The notes: generated by a model not told the origin, from the letters alone. DNA of 39,952 bases from Pseudomonadota bacterium (GCA_021846965.1 JAJZWA010000034.1:1-39952); one strand, 5' to 3'. Shown: positions 1-8,459, numbered from the stretch's first letter. Made by a program: numbers and translations.

Positions 1-360
1 TGGTGGAGCCGGGGGGAATTGAACCCCCGTCCGCAAACTATCCATCGCAAGCTCTACATGCTTAGTGTCATCATTTGGTTTTAACCCCCCGGACGCGGAT
101 GCACACGCTTCCGGAAAGGCGATCCGCTGGATTTAGCAATTGCGCACGCGGCGCGCGCAATCACGAGCTGATGTGAATGACCTCGCAGGTGTTGCCACCC
201 CGGCCCATCAGCGAACCGTTGCGAGGCCCGCAGCCCTTAGGCCGCGAGAGCGAAACTTTCGTCGTTCGCGTTTAACTTGATTCCAGTGGATTTACGAGCG
301 TACTGGTGCTCGGCATGCACTCCACAACTTCAACATTCACGTCGAAACCGGATCGGCCCC
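1..360 (-). ncRNA. ssrA: tmRNA (transfer-messenger RNA)
   Basis: This RNA rescues stalled ribosomes by acting first as an alanyl-tRNA and then as an mRNA for a degradation tag, together with SmpB. On the minus strand the 5' end GGGGCCG (354-360) pairs with CGGCUCC next to the terminal ACCA (bases 1-11). The pairing includes a G3-U wobble, the alanine identity element. The tag frame near 230-271 reads ANDESFALAA followed by TAA, and the T-arm motif TTCAATTCC lies just before the 3' acceptor strand. The length of 360 nt is normal for a one-piece tmRNA (363 nt in E. coli). The CCA end is encoded and falls exactly on the window edge, so the gene is complete. Confidence 0.96.
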
Positions 361-371
361 GTGGAGGGACG

Positions 372-400
372 ATGATACGCCCTTCGCCCCTCGAAGACCT
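372..400 (-). promoter_or_regulatory. Possible ssrA promoter
   Basis: Reading the minus strand, TATCAT (372-377) lies 11 nt upstream of the mature tmRNA 5' end. That fits a sigma-70 -10 element with a short leader removed by RNase P. The -35 region near 395-400 is weak (AGGTCT-like). The placement supports the call, not the motif strength. Confidence 0.35.
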
Positions 401-441
401 ATCTGGGGCCCCTGCCCCGGACTTCAAGGGGGGCGCGCGCC

Positions 442-1767
442 TCAGCCTCGACCGATGCCGTAGTACTGCAGCCCGGCCGCGCGCACGCTGGCCGGCTCCC
501 ACAGGTTGCGCCCGTCGAACACCACGCGCGCCTTGAGACTGCGCGCCAGTTGCTCGAAATCCGGCGAGCGGAAGGCATGCCATTCGGTGACCACGACCAA
601 GGCGTCGGCATCCTGCAGCGCACTGGGGGCGTCGCCCACGAGTTCCAGCCCCTCGCGCTGCCCCCACAGGCGGCGCGCCGAGTCCATGGCCACGGGGTCG
701 AAGGCGCGCACCCGCGCTCCCGCCGCCAGCAGGGCCTCGATCAGGTCGACGGCGGGCGCGTCGCGCATGTCGTCGGTGTTGGGCTTGAAGGCCAGGCCCC
801 ACACGGCGATGGTCTTGCCGCGCAGCCCCTCGGCGGCGAAATGGGCGGCGATCTTCTCGAACAGGCGCTGCTTCTGGCGCTGGTTCACCGCGTCCACGGC
901 CTCGGCCAGCTCGGCGCGCAAGCCGGCCTCGCGCGCCATGAAGGCCAGCGCCTTGACGTCCTTGGGGAAGCAGGAGCCGCCGTAGCCGGCACCGGCATAC
1001 AGGAAGTGGCTGCCGATACGCTGGTCGATTCCCATGCCCAGACGTACCTGCTCGATGTCGGCGCCCACGGCCTCGGCCAGGCGCGCCACTTCGTTCATGA
1101 AGGAAATGCGCGTGGCCAGCATGGTGTTGGCCGCGTACTTGGTGAGTTCCGAACTGGCCGGATCCATCACCATGATCTTCTCGTGGTTGCGGTTGAAGGG
1201 GCGGTACAGCTCGCGCATGACGGCCACGGCGCGCTCGTCGCGACTGCCCAGCACGATGCGATCGCCGCGCGTGAAATCGTCGATGGCCGAACCCTCCTTG
1301 AGGAATTCGGGGTTGCTGACCACGCGCACCCAGTGCTGCACGCCCCGCGCGGCCATTTCCTGGTCGATGATCCCCTGCACCATGGCCACCGTGCCCACCG
1401 GGGCTGTGGATTTCTGCACCACCACCAGCGGGCCGTCCACGCAGCGCCCGATCTCGGCCGCGGCTCCGCGCACCTGGCTCATGTCGGCCTGGCCGCTGGG
1501 CAGCGGCGGCGTGCCCACGGCGATGAAACACACCTGGGCGCCCGGCAGGCCCTGGGCCACGTCCTCGACAAAGCGCATGCGCGAGGCCTGGGCGTTGCGC
1601 GCCACGAGTTCGCTCAACCCCGGCTCGTAGAAGGGTACCTGGGCCTTGCGCAGCGCGGCGATGCGTTGGGGATCCCTCTCCACGCACACGACGGTATTGC
1701 CGACGTCGGCGAAACACGCCGCGGTGACCAGGCCGACATAGCCGGCGCCGATGACTGTGACTCGCAT
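442..1767 (-). CDS. ugd: UDP-glucose 6-dehydrogenase
   Basis: The enzyme oxidises UDP-glucose to UDP-glucuronate with two NAD+, in the cytoplasm, supplying precursors for capsule, exopolysaccharide or LPS. The 441-aa product starts at an ATG giving MRVTVIGAGYVGLV, whose Rossmann glycine motif covers residues 7-12. The central dimerisation domain follows (NPEFLKEGSAIDDF, then the stretch ending ELTKYAANTMLATRISF). The catalytic cysteine is Cys266 in GAGYGGSCFPKD, and a C-terminal UDP-binding domain closes the protein. This is full length for the family. The frame stays open upstream of this ATG, but that part has no family similarity. The gene stands alone, is read towards ssrA and is divergent from phaC. 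No polysaccharide genes are adjacent. Confidence 0.96.
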   Translation of the reverse strand: MRVTVIGAGYVGLVTAACFADVGNTVVCVERDPQRIAALRKAQVPFYEPGLSELVARNAQASRMRFVEDVAQGLPGAQVCFIAVGTPPLPSGQADMSQVRGAAAEIGRCVDGPLVVVQKSTAPVGTVAMVQGIIDQEMAARGVQHWVRVVSNPEFLKEGSAIDDFTRGDRIVLGSRDERAVAVMRELYRPFNRNHEKIMVMDPASSELTKYAANTMLATRISFMNEVARLAEAVGADIEQVRLGMGIDQRIGSHFLYAGAGYGGSCFPKDVKALAFMAREAGLRAELAEAVDAVNQRQKQRLFEKIAAHFAAEGLRGKTIAVWGLAFKPNTDDMRDAPAVDLIEALLAAGARVRAFDPVAMDSARRLWGQREGLELVGDAPSALQDADALVVVTEWHAFRSPDFEQLARSLKARVVFDGRNLWEPASVRAAGLQYYGIGRG

Positions 1768-1975
1768 GGGGCAGATCCTTGGTCTCGTGGAGGTACGGAC
1801 CGTTATTGTGCATGCTGCGCTGCCGCGCCGGCTTGCCGCCCCGCCACCGGGGGCCCGCGAAGCGGTCTCGCCGGCCTTGCGCCAGGTCAAGCGGGTTTTC
1901 GCAGTGCAGCATCCATAATCGAAGCCTCCGACCATCGGTGGACCGACCACAGGGCGCGAGCCCCGGGAGCATGGG
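1768..1975. promoter_or_regulatory. Divergent ugd/phaC intergenic region
   Basis: This 208-bp gap must hold the promoters of both ugd and phaC. A CATAAT hexamer at 1914-1919 is a possible -10 for phaC, 57 bp before its ATG, but no good -35 is placed upstream of it. No strong inverted repeat or terminator is visible. Confidence 0.3.
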
Positions 1976-3850
1976 ATGAAGCCAGCCTCACCGAGCCAGA
2001 CGCGCGCAAGCCGCAAGCCACCGACGCCGACGCCCTCGTCGGGGCCGGATCCGGGCACGCCGCCGGCGCGCAGTCCGCAGCCCGCGCCGCAGGCGCAGCC
2101 GGCGCCTCCGCCGCCGCGCCCCGGGCAGGGCGTGGCCGACCTCATCGACCGCGCCGCGCATGCCCTGCAGGCAAGGCGCACCTTCGGGCTGTCACCCGCC
2201 TCCCTGGGCCTGGCGGCCTCCGACTGGTGGACCCACCTGCTGGCCTCCCCGGGCAAGCGCATGGAACTCGCCGGCGAGGCCGCGCGCATGGCGGCCCTGT
2301 ACGCCAACTACCTGACGCAGGCGCTGTCGCACCAGCGAGGCGAGCCGGACCCCGCCTGCTGCGTGCAGGTGGAGGACCGCGACCGCCGCTTCGTCCACCC
2401 GGACTGGCAGCGCTACCCCTTCAACCTGCTGCAGCAGGCCTTCCTGCTGCAGCAGCAATGGTGGCAACAGGCCACCACCGGGGTGCGCGGGGTGTCGCGA
2501 CACCACGAACAGGTCGTGTCCTTCGCGGCGCGCCAGATGCTCGACGCGCTGGCCCCCAACAACCTGCTGGCGACCAACCCGGAGGTGCTGGACCTGACCC
2601 TGCAGAGCGGGGGGGTGAACCTGCTCAAGGGCTTCAACATCTGGCGCGACGACCTGCAGCGCATGCTCGGAGGCGCGCCCCCTGCCGGCACCGAGGATTT
2701 CGTGCCCGGACGGCAGGTGGCGCTCACGCCCGGCAAGGTGGTGATGCGCAACCGCCTGGTGGAACTGATCCAGTACCAGCCCTCGACCCCCACGGTGCAC
2801 CCGGAACCCGTGCTGATCGTCCCGGCCTGGATCATGAAGTACTACATCCTGGACCTGTCGCCTCACAACTCGCTGGTGCGTTACTTGGTTGACCAAGGTC
2901 ACACGGTGTTCATGATCTCCTGGCGCAATCCCACCGGGGAGGATCGCGACCTGGGCATGCACGATTACCTGGAACTCGGGCCGCTGGCCGCGCTGGATGC
3001 GGCGCAGCGCATCTGCGGGGGTGCGCAGGTGCACGGCGTGGGCTATTGCCTGGGCGGCACGCTGCTGTCCATCGCCGCGGCGGCGCTGGGCGCGCGCGGC
3101 GATCGCCGCCTGGCCACGCTCAGCCTGCTGGCCTCCCAGGTGGACTTTTCCGAGCCTGGGGAGCTCTCGCTCTTCATCGATGAAAGCCAGGTGAGTTTCC
3201 TGGAGGACATGATGTGGGCGCAAGGTTATCTGGACACCACGCAAATGGCCGGCGCCTTCCAGATGCTGCGCTCCTACGACCTGATCAGCTCGCGCATCAC
3301 CCGCGAATACCTGATGGGCGAGCGCCGGCCGCCGAACGACCTCATGGCCTGGAACGCGGACGCCACGCGCATGCCCTACCGCATGCACAGCGAATACCTG
3401 CGCGGCATGTACCTGAACAATGACCTGGCGGAGGGGCGCTGGCGGGTGGACGGCGAGGCGGTCAGCGTGGAGAACGCCCCGCAGCCCTGGTTCGTGGTCG
3501 GCACGGAGACCGACCACGTCGCACCCTGGCGCTCGGTGTACAAGATTCACCTTCTGGCCCACTCGGACATCAGCTTCGTGCTGACCAGCGGAGGGCACAA
3601 TGCCGGCATCGTCAGCGAGCCGGGGCATGCGGGGCGGCATTACCGCTGGGCCCGGCGCGCCGCCGGCCAACCCTATCTCGATCCCGAGCACTGGCTGGCG
3701 CAGGCCCGCGCGGAACAGGGCTCCTGGTGGCCGCTCTGGTCCCGCTGGCTGGCCTCGCACAGCGCGGCGCGCGCCGCGCCTCCCTCCATGGGCCTGCCGC
3801 GCACCGGACTGCTCGGGGATGCCCCCGGGAGCTACGTACTGCAACGCTGA
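1976..3850 (+). CDS. phaC: Poly(3-hydroxyalkanoate) synthase, class I type
   Basis: The enzyme polymerises (R)-3-hydroxyacyl-CoA into PHA granules and releases CoA. The protein is 624 aa. Residues 1-52 are a Pro-rich, low-complexity tail, followed by the PhaC N-terminal domain and an alpha/beta-hydrolase core. The lipase-like box GYCLGG places the nucleophile at Cys358. The other triad members are Asp513 (in TETDHVAPW) and His541 (in SGGHNAG), matching the C319/D480/H508 triad of Cupriavidus PhaC. The ATG at 1976 has GGGAG 6-7 nt upstream. A start just before the conserved domain cannot be excluded, because the Pro-rich tail is not conserved. The downstream gene begins 3 nt after the stop. 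No phaA or phaB is nearby, so this may be an accessory synthase. Confidence 0.92.
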   Translation: MKPASPSQTRASRKPPTPTPSSGPDPGTPPARSPQPAPQAQPAPPPPRPGQGVADLIDRAAHALQARRTFGLSPASLGLAASDWWTHLLASPGKRMELAGEAARMAALYANYLTQALSHQRGEPDPACCVQVEDRDRRFVHPDWQRYPFNLLQQAFLLQQQWWQQATTGVRGVSRHHEQVVSFAARQMLDALAPNNLLATNPEVLDLTLQSGGVNLLKGFNIWRDDLQRMLGGAPPAGTEDFVPGRQVALTPGKVVMRNRLVELIQYQPSTPTVHPEPVLIVPAWIMKYYILDLSPHNSLVRYLVDQGHTVFMISWRNPTGEDRDLGMHDYLELGPLAALDAAQRICGGAQVHGVGYCLGGTLLSIAAAALGARGDRRLATLSLLASQVDFSEPGELSLFIDESQVSFLEDMMWAQGYLDTTQMAGAFQMLRSYDLISSRITREYLMGERRPPNDLMAWNADATRMPYRMHSEYLRGMYLNNDLAEGRWRVDGEAVSVENAPQPWFVVGTETDHVAPWRSVYKIHLLAHSDISFVLTSGGHNAGIVSEPGHAGRHYRWARRAAGQPYLDPEHWLAQARAEQGSWWPLWSRWLASHSAARAAPPSMGLPRTGLLGDAPGSYVLQR

Positions 3851-3853
3851 ACC

Positions 3854-5263
3854 ATGACCGACTGGATCGAGAACCGCCCGCTGGACGAGCTGAAGATCGG
3901 CGACAGCGCCAGCCTGTCGCGCACCTTCACGCGCGACGAGGTGCAGACCTTCGCGCTGGCCTCGGGCGACGTCAACCCGGTGCAGGTGGACGCCGCCTTC
4001 GCCGCCGAGGACGCCTTCCACGGCATCGTCGCGCATGGCATGTGGAGCGCCGCGCTGATCTCCACCGTGCTGGGCACCGAGCTGCCGGGGCCGGGCACCG
4101 TCTACCTGGGCCAGCAGCTGCGCTTCGCCGAGGCCGTGCGCCTGGGGGACACGGTGCGGGTCACCGTGACGCTGGCGGCGCTGGACACGCTGCCCGACGG
4201 GCGTCCGCGCGCCACCCTGCATTGCCGGGTGGTGAACCAGCGCAACCAGACGGTGGTGGACGGGGACGCGCAGGTGCTGGTGCCGCGGACCAAGGTGCGG
4301 CGCGAGCGCGTCGCCCTGCCCCGGCTGGAGCTGCGCGACCCGGGCGCCAAGCTGCGCGCCCTGGTGGAACAGGCGCGCGCCCGCGTGGGCCGGCCGCTGC
4401 GCACGGCGGTGGTGCACGCGGTCGACGCGGTGTCGCTGGGCGGCGCCGTCGATGCGGCGCGCGCCGGGCTGATCGAGCCGGTGTTCGTGGGGCCCGAGGC
4501 GCGGCTGCGCGCGGCGGCCGAGGCGGCGGGCATCGATCTCTCGGGCTACGCCATCGAGCCCGCCGAGCACAGCCATGCCGCGGCGGCGCGCGCGGTGGCC
4601 CTGGCGCGCGAGGCCGGCGTGCAGGCCCTGATGAAGGGATCCCTGCACACCGACGAATTGCTGCGGGCGGTGCTGGACGCGCAGGGCGGGCTGCGCACGG
4701 CGCGGCGCCTCAGTCATGTCTTCGTCATGGACGTGGTCGGGCTGGATCGCCTGCAGCTGCTCACCGACGCCGCTGTCAACGTGGCACCGGACCTGCTGGC
4801 CAAGCGCGACATCGTGCAGAACGCCATCGATCTGGCGCATGCGCTGGGCATCGCCGAGCCGCGCGTGGCCATCCTCTCGGCGGTGGAGACCGTGACCCCG
4901 AAGATTCCCTCCACGCTGGATGCCGCCGCGCTGTGCAAGATGGCCGAGCGCGGCCAGATCCGCGGCGCATCCCTGGACGGGCCGCTGGGCTTCGACAACG
5001 CCGTGTCGCTGCGCGCCGCGCGGACCAAGGGCATTGCCTCGACGGTGGCCGGGCAGGCCGACGTGCTGGTGGCGCCGGACCTGGAGGCGGGCAACATGCT
5101 GGCCAAGCAGCTGGAGTACCTGGCCGACGCCAAGGTGGCCGGCATCGTGCTCGGCGCCCGCGTGCCGGTGATCCTCACCAGCCGGGCCGACCTGGCCGAC
5201 GCCCGCATGGCCTCGTGCGCGCTGGCCGTGCTGCTGAGCGCCGCGGGCCGGACGGAGGCCTGA
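3854..5263 (+). CDS. MaoC-like hydratase / phosphate acetyl(butyryl)transferase fusion
   Basis: This 469-aa fusion has a hot-dog MaoC domain (about 10-150) followed by a PTA/PTB phosphotransacylase domain (about 165-465). The first domain resembles (R)-specific enoyl-CoA hydratases. The second exchanges CoA of an acyl-CoA for phosphate, and the following acetate kinase can use the product. The MaoC motif reads SGDVNPVQVD, so catalytic Asp39 is present. The position usually held by the catalytic His is Gln44 (codon 3983-3985), so the hydratase half may be altered or inactive. The C-terminal half carries typical PTA stretches such as LSHVFVMDVVGLDRLQ and IPSTLDAAALCKMAERG. The gene is 3 nt after phaC and 4 nt before ackA, so it is very likely co-transcribed. 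Confidence 0.9.
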   Translation: MTDWIENRPLDELKIGDSASLSRTFTRDEVQTFALASGDVNPVQVDAAFAAEDAFHGIVAHGMWSAALISTVLGTELPGPGTVYLGQQLRFAEAVRLGDTVRVTVTLAALDTLPDGRPRATLHCRVVNQRNQTVVDGDAQVLVPRTKVRRERVALPRLELRDPGAKLRALVEQARARVGRPLRTAVVHAVDAVSLGGAVDAARAGLIEPVFVGPEARLRAAAEAAGIDLSGYAIEPAEHSHAAAARAVALAREAGVQALMKGSLHTDELLRAVLDAQGGLRTARRLSHVFVMDVVGLDRLQLLTDAAVNVAPDLLAKRDIVQNAIDLAHALGIAEPRVAILSAVETVTPKIPSTLDAAALCKMAERGQIRGASLDGPLGFDNAVSLRAARTKGIASTVAGQADVLVAPDLEAGNMLAKQLEYLADAKVAGIVLGARVPVILTSRADLADARMASCALAVLLSAAGRTEA

Positions 5264-5267
5264 GCCC

Positions 5268-6473
5268 ATGGACGCGCCCTTGCTGAGCCTGAACGCGGGC
5301 TCCTCCAGCCTGAAATTCGCGCTGTTCGACACCGCCGGGCTGCGCGACGCGGATCATCTGCCGACGGCTCGGTTGCGCGGGGAGATCGATCGGCGAGACA
5401 CCGGCACGACCTTGCGCTATGCGGCGGCCGGCGAGGCCGAACGCAGCGTCGAGCCTCCGGCGCTGCGCGGCGACATCGGCGCCGAGACCACCTGGCTGCT
5501 CGAGTGGCTGCAGCGCGAGCTCGGGCTGGCGGCGCCGGGCGTGGTGGCCCACCGCATCGTGCACGGCGGGCTCAAGCACACCCGCGCCGTACGCATCGAC
5601 GCCCGCGTGGAAGCCGAACTGCGACGCCTGACTTCGCTGGCGCCCCTGCACCAGGGGCCCGGGCTGCAGGGGGTGCGCGCGGCCCGCCAGGCGCTGCCCG
5701 GGGCCATCCAGGTGGCCTGCTTCGATACCGCCTTCCATGCCGGGCACGAGGACAGCGAGCGGCGCTACGCCATTCCCCGGCGATGGCACGATCGCGGCTA
5801 CCAGCGCTACGGCTTCCATGGCCTGTCCTTCGACGCCATCAGCCGGCGCCTGCCGGCGCTGCTCGGCCACCGCGCGCAAGGCTGCGTGGTGGTGGCCCAT
5901 CTGGGCAGCGGCGCCAGCGTATGCGGCATGCGCGGCCTGCGCAGCGTGTGCACCTCGATGGGATTCACGGCACTGGACGGGCTGGTGATGTCCACGCGCT
6001 GCGGCTCCCTCGACCCGGGCCTGCTGCTGCGCTGGGTCGAGCACGACGGTCTGCGCCCGAAACAGATCTCCGACATGCTCTACCACGAGAGCGGGCTGCT
6101 GGGCGTGTCGGAGACCAGTGGAGACATGCGCGAGCTGCTGGCCAGCGGCGACGCGCGCGCGCGCCAGGCCGTGGATCTGTTCGTGGCCTCGGTGGTGCGC
6201 CATGTGGGCGCGACGGCCGCGACCATCGGCGGCCTGGATGCCCTCGTCTTCACCGGGGGCATTGGCACGCACCAGCCCGCGGTGCGGGCCGCCGTGGCGC
6301 AGCGCCTGGGCTGGATGGGGGTGGAACTGGACGCGGCGGCCAACGCCGCCGGCGCCCTGCTGCTCTCGGGCTGCGGCAGCCGTGTCGCGGTGCTGGCGGT
6401 GCCCACCGACGAGGAGGCGGTGATGGCCCTGCAGGCGGTGCAGGCCTGCGAGCCGGGGGAGGAGTCTGGCTGA
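5268..6473 (+). CDS. ackA: Acetate kinase (acyl kinase)
   Basis: It transfers phosphate between acetyl-phosphate and ADP, making ATP and acetate, or the reverse. The 401-aa ASKHA-fold protein starts with LSLNAGSSSLKFALF (phosphate-binding loop). It contains CFDTAFH and YGFHGLS, the SMGFTALDGLVMSTRCGSLDP substrate/ATP region, and the FTGGIGTH nucleotide motif near the C-terminus. Length is normal. It is the last gene of the phaC-pta-ackA cluster. The trio would let acyl-CoA go to polymer, or to acyl-phosphate with ATP formation. The exact acyl preference (acetyl, propionyl or butyryl) cannot be read from the sequence. Confidence 0.94.
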   Translation: MDAPLLSLNAGSSSLKFALFDTAGLRDADHLPTARLRGEIDRRDTGTTLRYAAAGEAERSVEPPALRGDIGAETTWLLEWLQRELGLAAPGVVAHRIVHGGLKHTRAVRIDARVEAELRRLTSLAPLHQGPGLQGVRAARQALPGAIQVACFDTAFHAGHEDSERRYAIPRRWHDRGYQRYGFHGLSFDAISRRLPALLGHRAQGCVVVAHLGSGASVCGMRGLRSVCTSMGFTALDGLVMSTRCGSLDPGLLLRWVEHDGLRPKQISDMLYHESGLLGVSETSGDMRELLASGDARARQAVDLFVASVVRHVGATAATIGGLDALVFTGGIGTHQPAVRAAVAQRLGWMGVELDAAANAAGALLLSGCGSRVAVLAVPTDEEAVMALQAVQACEPGEESG

Positions 6474-6527
6474 GGGGAAGTGTGGCGAGCGCGCAAAGGG
6501 AGGCGTGCAAGAAGTTCGGGTTTACCC

Positions 6528-6544
6528 TATGATGCAGTGCATCA
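6528..6544 (+). promoter_or_regulatory. Perfect palindrome over a putative -10 element
   Basis: TGATGCA-G-TGCATCA at 6530-6544 is a perfect inverted repeat with a single central base. It overlaps TATGAT at 6528-6533, a good -10 hexamer, and ends 14 nt before the small gene's ATG. A matching -35 is weak (GTGCAA at 6505-6510, 17-bp spacer). The layout is that of a repressor operator over a promoter. The protein that binds it is unknown. A PHA-responsive regulator such as PhaR is only a guess from the upstream phaC. Confidence 0.5.
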
Positions 6545-6558
6545 ACCAAGGAAAAGCC

Positions 6559-6771
6559 ATGAACATCAGCCTCGCTCCCCTGTTCCCCCGTACCCCCGTG
6601 CGTGCCCCCGCGCTGGCGCGCCAGGATTGGGTGGCTTCGCTGCGCCAAGCCCTGGCCGAGCGTCGCCAGCGTCGCGACATCCGCCTGGTGCTGGAGCGCT
6701 CGGACCGCTACGCCGCTGCCCAACCCGGCTTCGCCGCCGACCTGCGCGCTGCCGCGCTGCGCCAGCGCTGA
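6559..6771 (+). CDS. Small basic protein, 70 aa, unknown function
   Basis: I do not recognise this protein. The chosen ATG at 6559 gives a protein starting MNISLAPLFPRT and has an AAGGAAAAG ribosome site 3-11 nt upstream. An earlier in-frame ATG at 6529/6532 would lie inside the putative promoter palindrome. The middle (DWVASLRQALAERRQRRDIR) is Arg-rich and probably helical, loosely reminiscent of the small DUF1127-type proteins, but without a confident match. There is no signal peptide or membrane segment. It has its own promoter-like region and is convergent with galM, 18 nt away. A short hairpin (6784-6799) lies just beyond its stop. Confidence 0.6.
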   Translation: MNISLAPLFPRTPVRAPALARQDWVASLRQALAERRQRRDIRLVLERSDRYAAAQPGFAADLRAAALRQR

Positions 6772-6783
6772 ACCCGGGTCCGC

Positions 6784-6799
6784 AGGGGCTCAGGCCCCT
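6784..6799. terminator. Short hairpin at the convergent gene ends
   Basis: AGGGGC-TCAG-GCCCCT forms a perfect 6-bp stem with a 4-nt loop. It overlaps the galM stop codon and follows the small gene's stop by 12 nt. No T-run follows on either strand, so it is a weak or Rho-assisted terminator at best. Confidence 0.35.
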
Positions 6800-7761
6800 T
6801 CGAACTCCAGGCGCATGCGGTGCCGGTAGGGGTGTTGCGGGTCGTACCACTCGGCCCGCCCCAGAGCCGGTCCGTTGGGCCAGGCTTCGGTCTCCAGGCA
6901 CAGGCCGGCGCCGGCCCGATGCTCCACCCCCAGCGGGGTCTGCGTGGGTCTCAGGCCGCCCCCCGCGTACAGGTGCAGCAGCGCCTGATCGCTGAGCAGG
7001 CGCAAGGCCAGGCCCCCGGCCTGCAGCCGCGCCACCTCGCGCAGGGCTCCGGCCGGGCTGTCGATCAGCATGGCCGAGTCGAGCTCCGGCACCCGCTGGG
7101 CGGGAATGGGGCCGCCGGCCCGCCAGTCCCGCCAGCTGCCCTGCACCGGCAGCGGCTCTCCCGGCAGTTCACGCGCATCCACCGGCAGGTAGCGCGACGC
7201 GGCCACCTGGAGGCGGTGCCCGCCGAGGTCCGGCGCGGCGTCCAGGTTCCAGTAACTGTGCTGCACGAGGTTGATCGGGCAGGCCGCGCTGCTGCGCGCG
7301 CTTGCGGTCCACAGCAGCGCGCCGTCCTCCAGCGCGTACTCCACCTCGGCCTCGCAGGCTCCCGGGAAGCCCTGGTCCCCCTCCGGTGAATGCAGGCGCA
7401 GGCGCAAGGCGGACTCGCCGCGCCACGCGATCTCCCAGTCGCGCACCCCGAAGCCGGCACGCCCTCCGTGCAGGCAGTGGCCCAGTGCGTGGTTGACGTC
7501 CAGCTTCCAGCGCCGCCCGTCGCGCTCGAGCACGGCGTCGGCGATGCGGTTGGCATAGCGCCCGCACACGGCTCCCAGGGACATGGTGTCCTTGCGATAG
7601 GCCTCGGGCGAGGCGAATCCCAGGCTCAGCGGGCGCGGGCCTTCCGGCGCGGCCAGCCACCACAGTTGCATGAGCCGCGCGCCGAAGGGAATCACCCAGG
7701 CCGCGAGCTCGCGGCTGCGCAACTCGACGACCCCTTCGGGGAGGCGGGGCATGGGGTTCAT
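6790..7761 (-). CDS. galM: Aldose 1-epimerase (mutarotase)
   Basis: It interconverts alpha and beta anomers of aldoses, typically glucose or galactose, in the cytoplasm or periplasm. No signal peptide is seen, so it is probably cytoplasmic. The 323-aa protein has the GalM fold signature: GRYANRI, the substrate histidine in HCLHGG, the catalytic His in LVQHSYWNLD and the catalytic Glu in CLETEAWPN near the C-terminus. Start at 7761 (MNPMPRLPEG): its ATG overlaps the TGA of the upstream HAD gene by the ATGA arrangement, indicating translational coupling. It is the last gene of the long edd-led series. Confidence 0.9.
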   Translation of the reverse strand: MNPMPRLPEGVVELRSRELAAWVIPFGARLMQLWWLAAPEGPRPLSLGFASPEAYRKDTMSLGAVCGRYANRIADAVLERDGRRWKLDVNHALGHCLHGGRAGFGVRDWEIAWRGESALRLRLHSPEGDQGFPGACEAEVEYALEDGALLWTASARSSAACPINLVQHSYWNLDAAPDLGGHRLQVAASRYLPVDARELPGEPLPVQGSWRDWRAGGPIPAQRVPELDSAMLIDSPAGALREVARLQAGGLALRLLSDQALLHLYAGGGLRPTQTPLGVEHRAGAGLCLETEAWPNGPALGRAEWYDPQHPYRHRMRLEFEGA

Positions 7762-8459
7762 GAGAGATCTCCGAGATCGCGGCGCTCGAGCACCTGCTCG
7801 AGCAAGGGCAGATCGATATGCGAGAGGTGGTCGAGCTGGGCATGCACCAGCGCGCGCACCGCGGCGTCCAGACCTTCGGCGGCCGGCACCGCGACCACCC
7901 CCATCCCGGCCGCGCTGAGTGCCCGCACCCCGTTGCTCGAATCCTCCACGCCCACGGCATGGCGGGGCGCCACGCCCAGGCGCTGCAGAGCGAGCTCGTA
8001 CAGGTCGGGAGCGGGCTTGCCCCGCGCCACGTCGTCGGCGCTGCAGACCACGTCGAACACCTGCTCGAAACCACTCAGGCGCAGCGCCAGCAGGGCCATG
8101 CGCCGGCGCGAGCCGGTGGCCAGCGCGAGGGGAATCCGGCCGGCCATGCGCTCCAGCAGCGCCTGTGCGCCCGGCATGGGGCGCAGCTGCGCGGGGTAGG
8201 CCTCGGCGACGAGTTGCTCCACCTCGGATTCGATCTCGGCCAGTTCGCGCTGCCCGCCCATGCGCTCGCGCAGGCGGCTCAGCCACAGCAGCGAATCCCC
8301 GCCGAGGACGGCGCGCCGGTCGGCATCGGTCCATGCCACGCCGTGCGCGCTCGCGTAGGCGCTGCGTACGCGGTGCCAGATGGGCTCGGAATCGACCAGC
8401 AGGCCATCCAGATCGAACACCAGTGCGCGCAGGCGGCGCGCCGAGCCGGGCGGCTTCAC
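7758..8459 (-). CDS. HAD-superfamily sugar phosphatase / beta-phosphoglucomutase-like protein
   Basis: This 233-aa haloacid dehalogenase-type hydrolase has motif I FDLDGLLVDSEP (nucleophile Asp16, acid Asp18), a helical cap, motif II LATGS, motif III Lys in GKPAPDLY and motif IV VEDSSNG. The sequence fits the YniC/beta-PGM group, which acts on sugar phosphates. Whether it is a phosphatase or a mutase cannot be settled here. I chose the GTG at 8457-8459, overlapping the preceding gene's TGA (GTGA), because it lies 14 codons before motif I and fits the coupling seen throughout this operon. Its sugar context suggests removal of phosphate from a dead-end sugar phosphate, or use in a side pathway. 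Confidence 0.85.
   Translation of the reverse strand: MKPPGSARRLRALVFDLDGLLVDSEPIWHRVRSAYASAHGVAWTDADRRAVLGGDSLLWLSRLRERMGGQRELAEIESEVEQLVAEAYPAQLRPMPGAQALLERMAGRIPLALATGSRRRMALLALRLSGFEQVFDVVCSADDVARGKPAPDLYELALQRLGVAPRHAVGVEDSSNGVRALSAAGMGVVAVPAAEGLDAAVRALVHAQLDHLSHIDLPLLEQVLERRDLGDLS

Noticed and set aside
1-30. tmRNA 3' end as a possible integration site for a genomic island
   Set aside because: tmRNA ends are common island targets, but the flank is outside the window. No integrase or repeated 3' end is seen on this side.
2192-5332. A long minus-strand open frame antisense to phaC and the MaoC-PTA gene
   Set aside because: Low-complexity His/Arg/Gln-rich translation with no recognisable domain, opposite clearly conserved genes.
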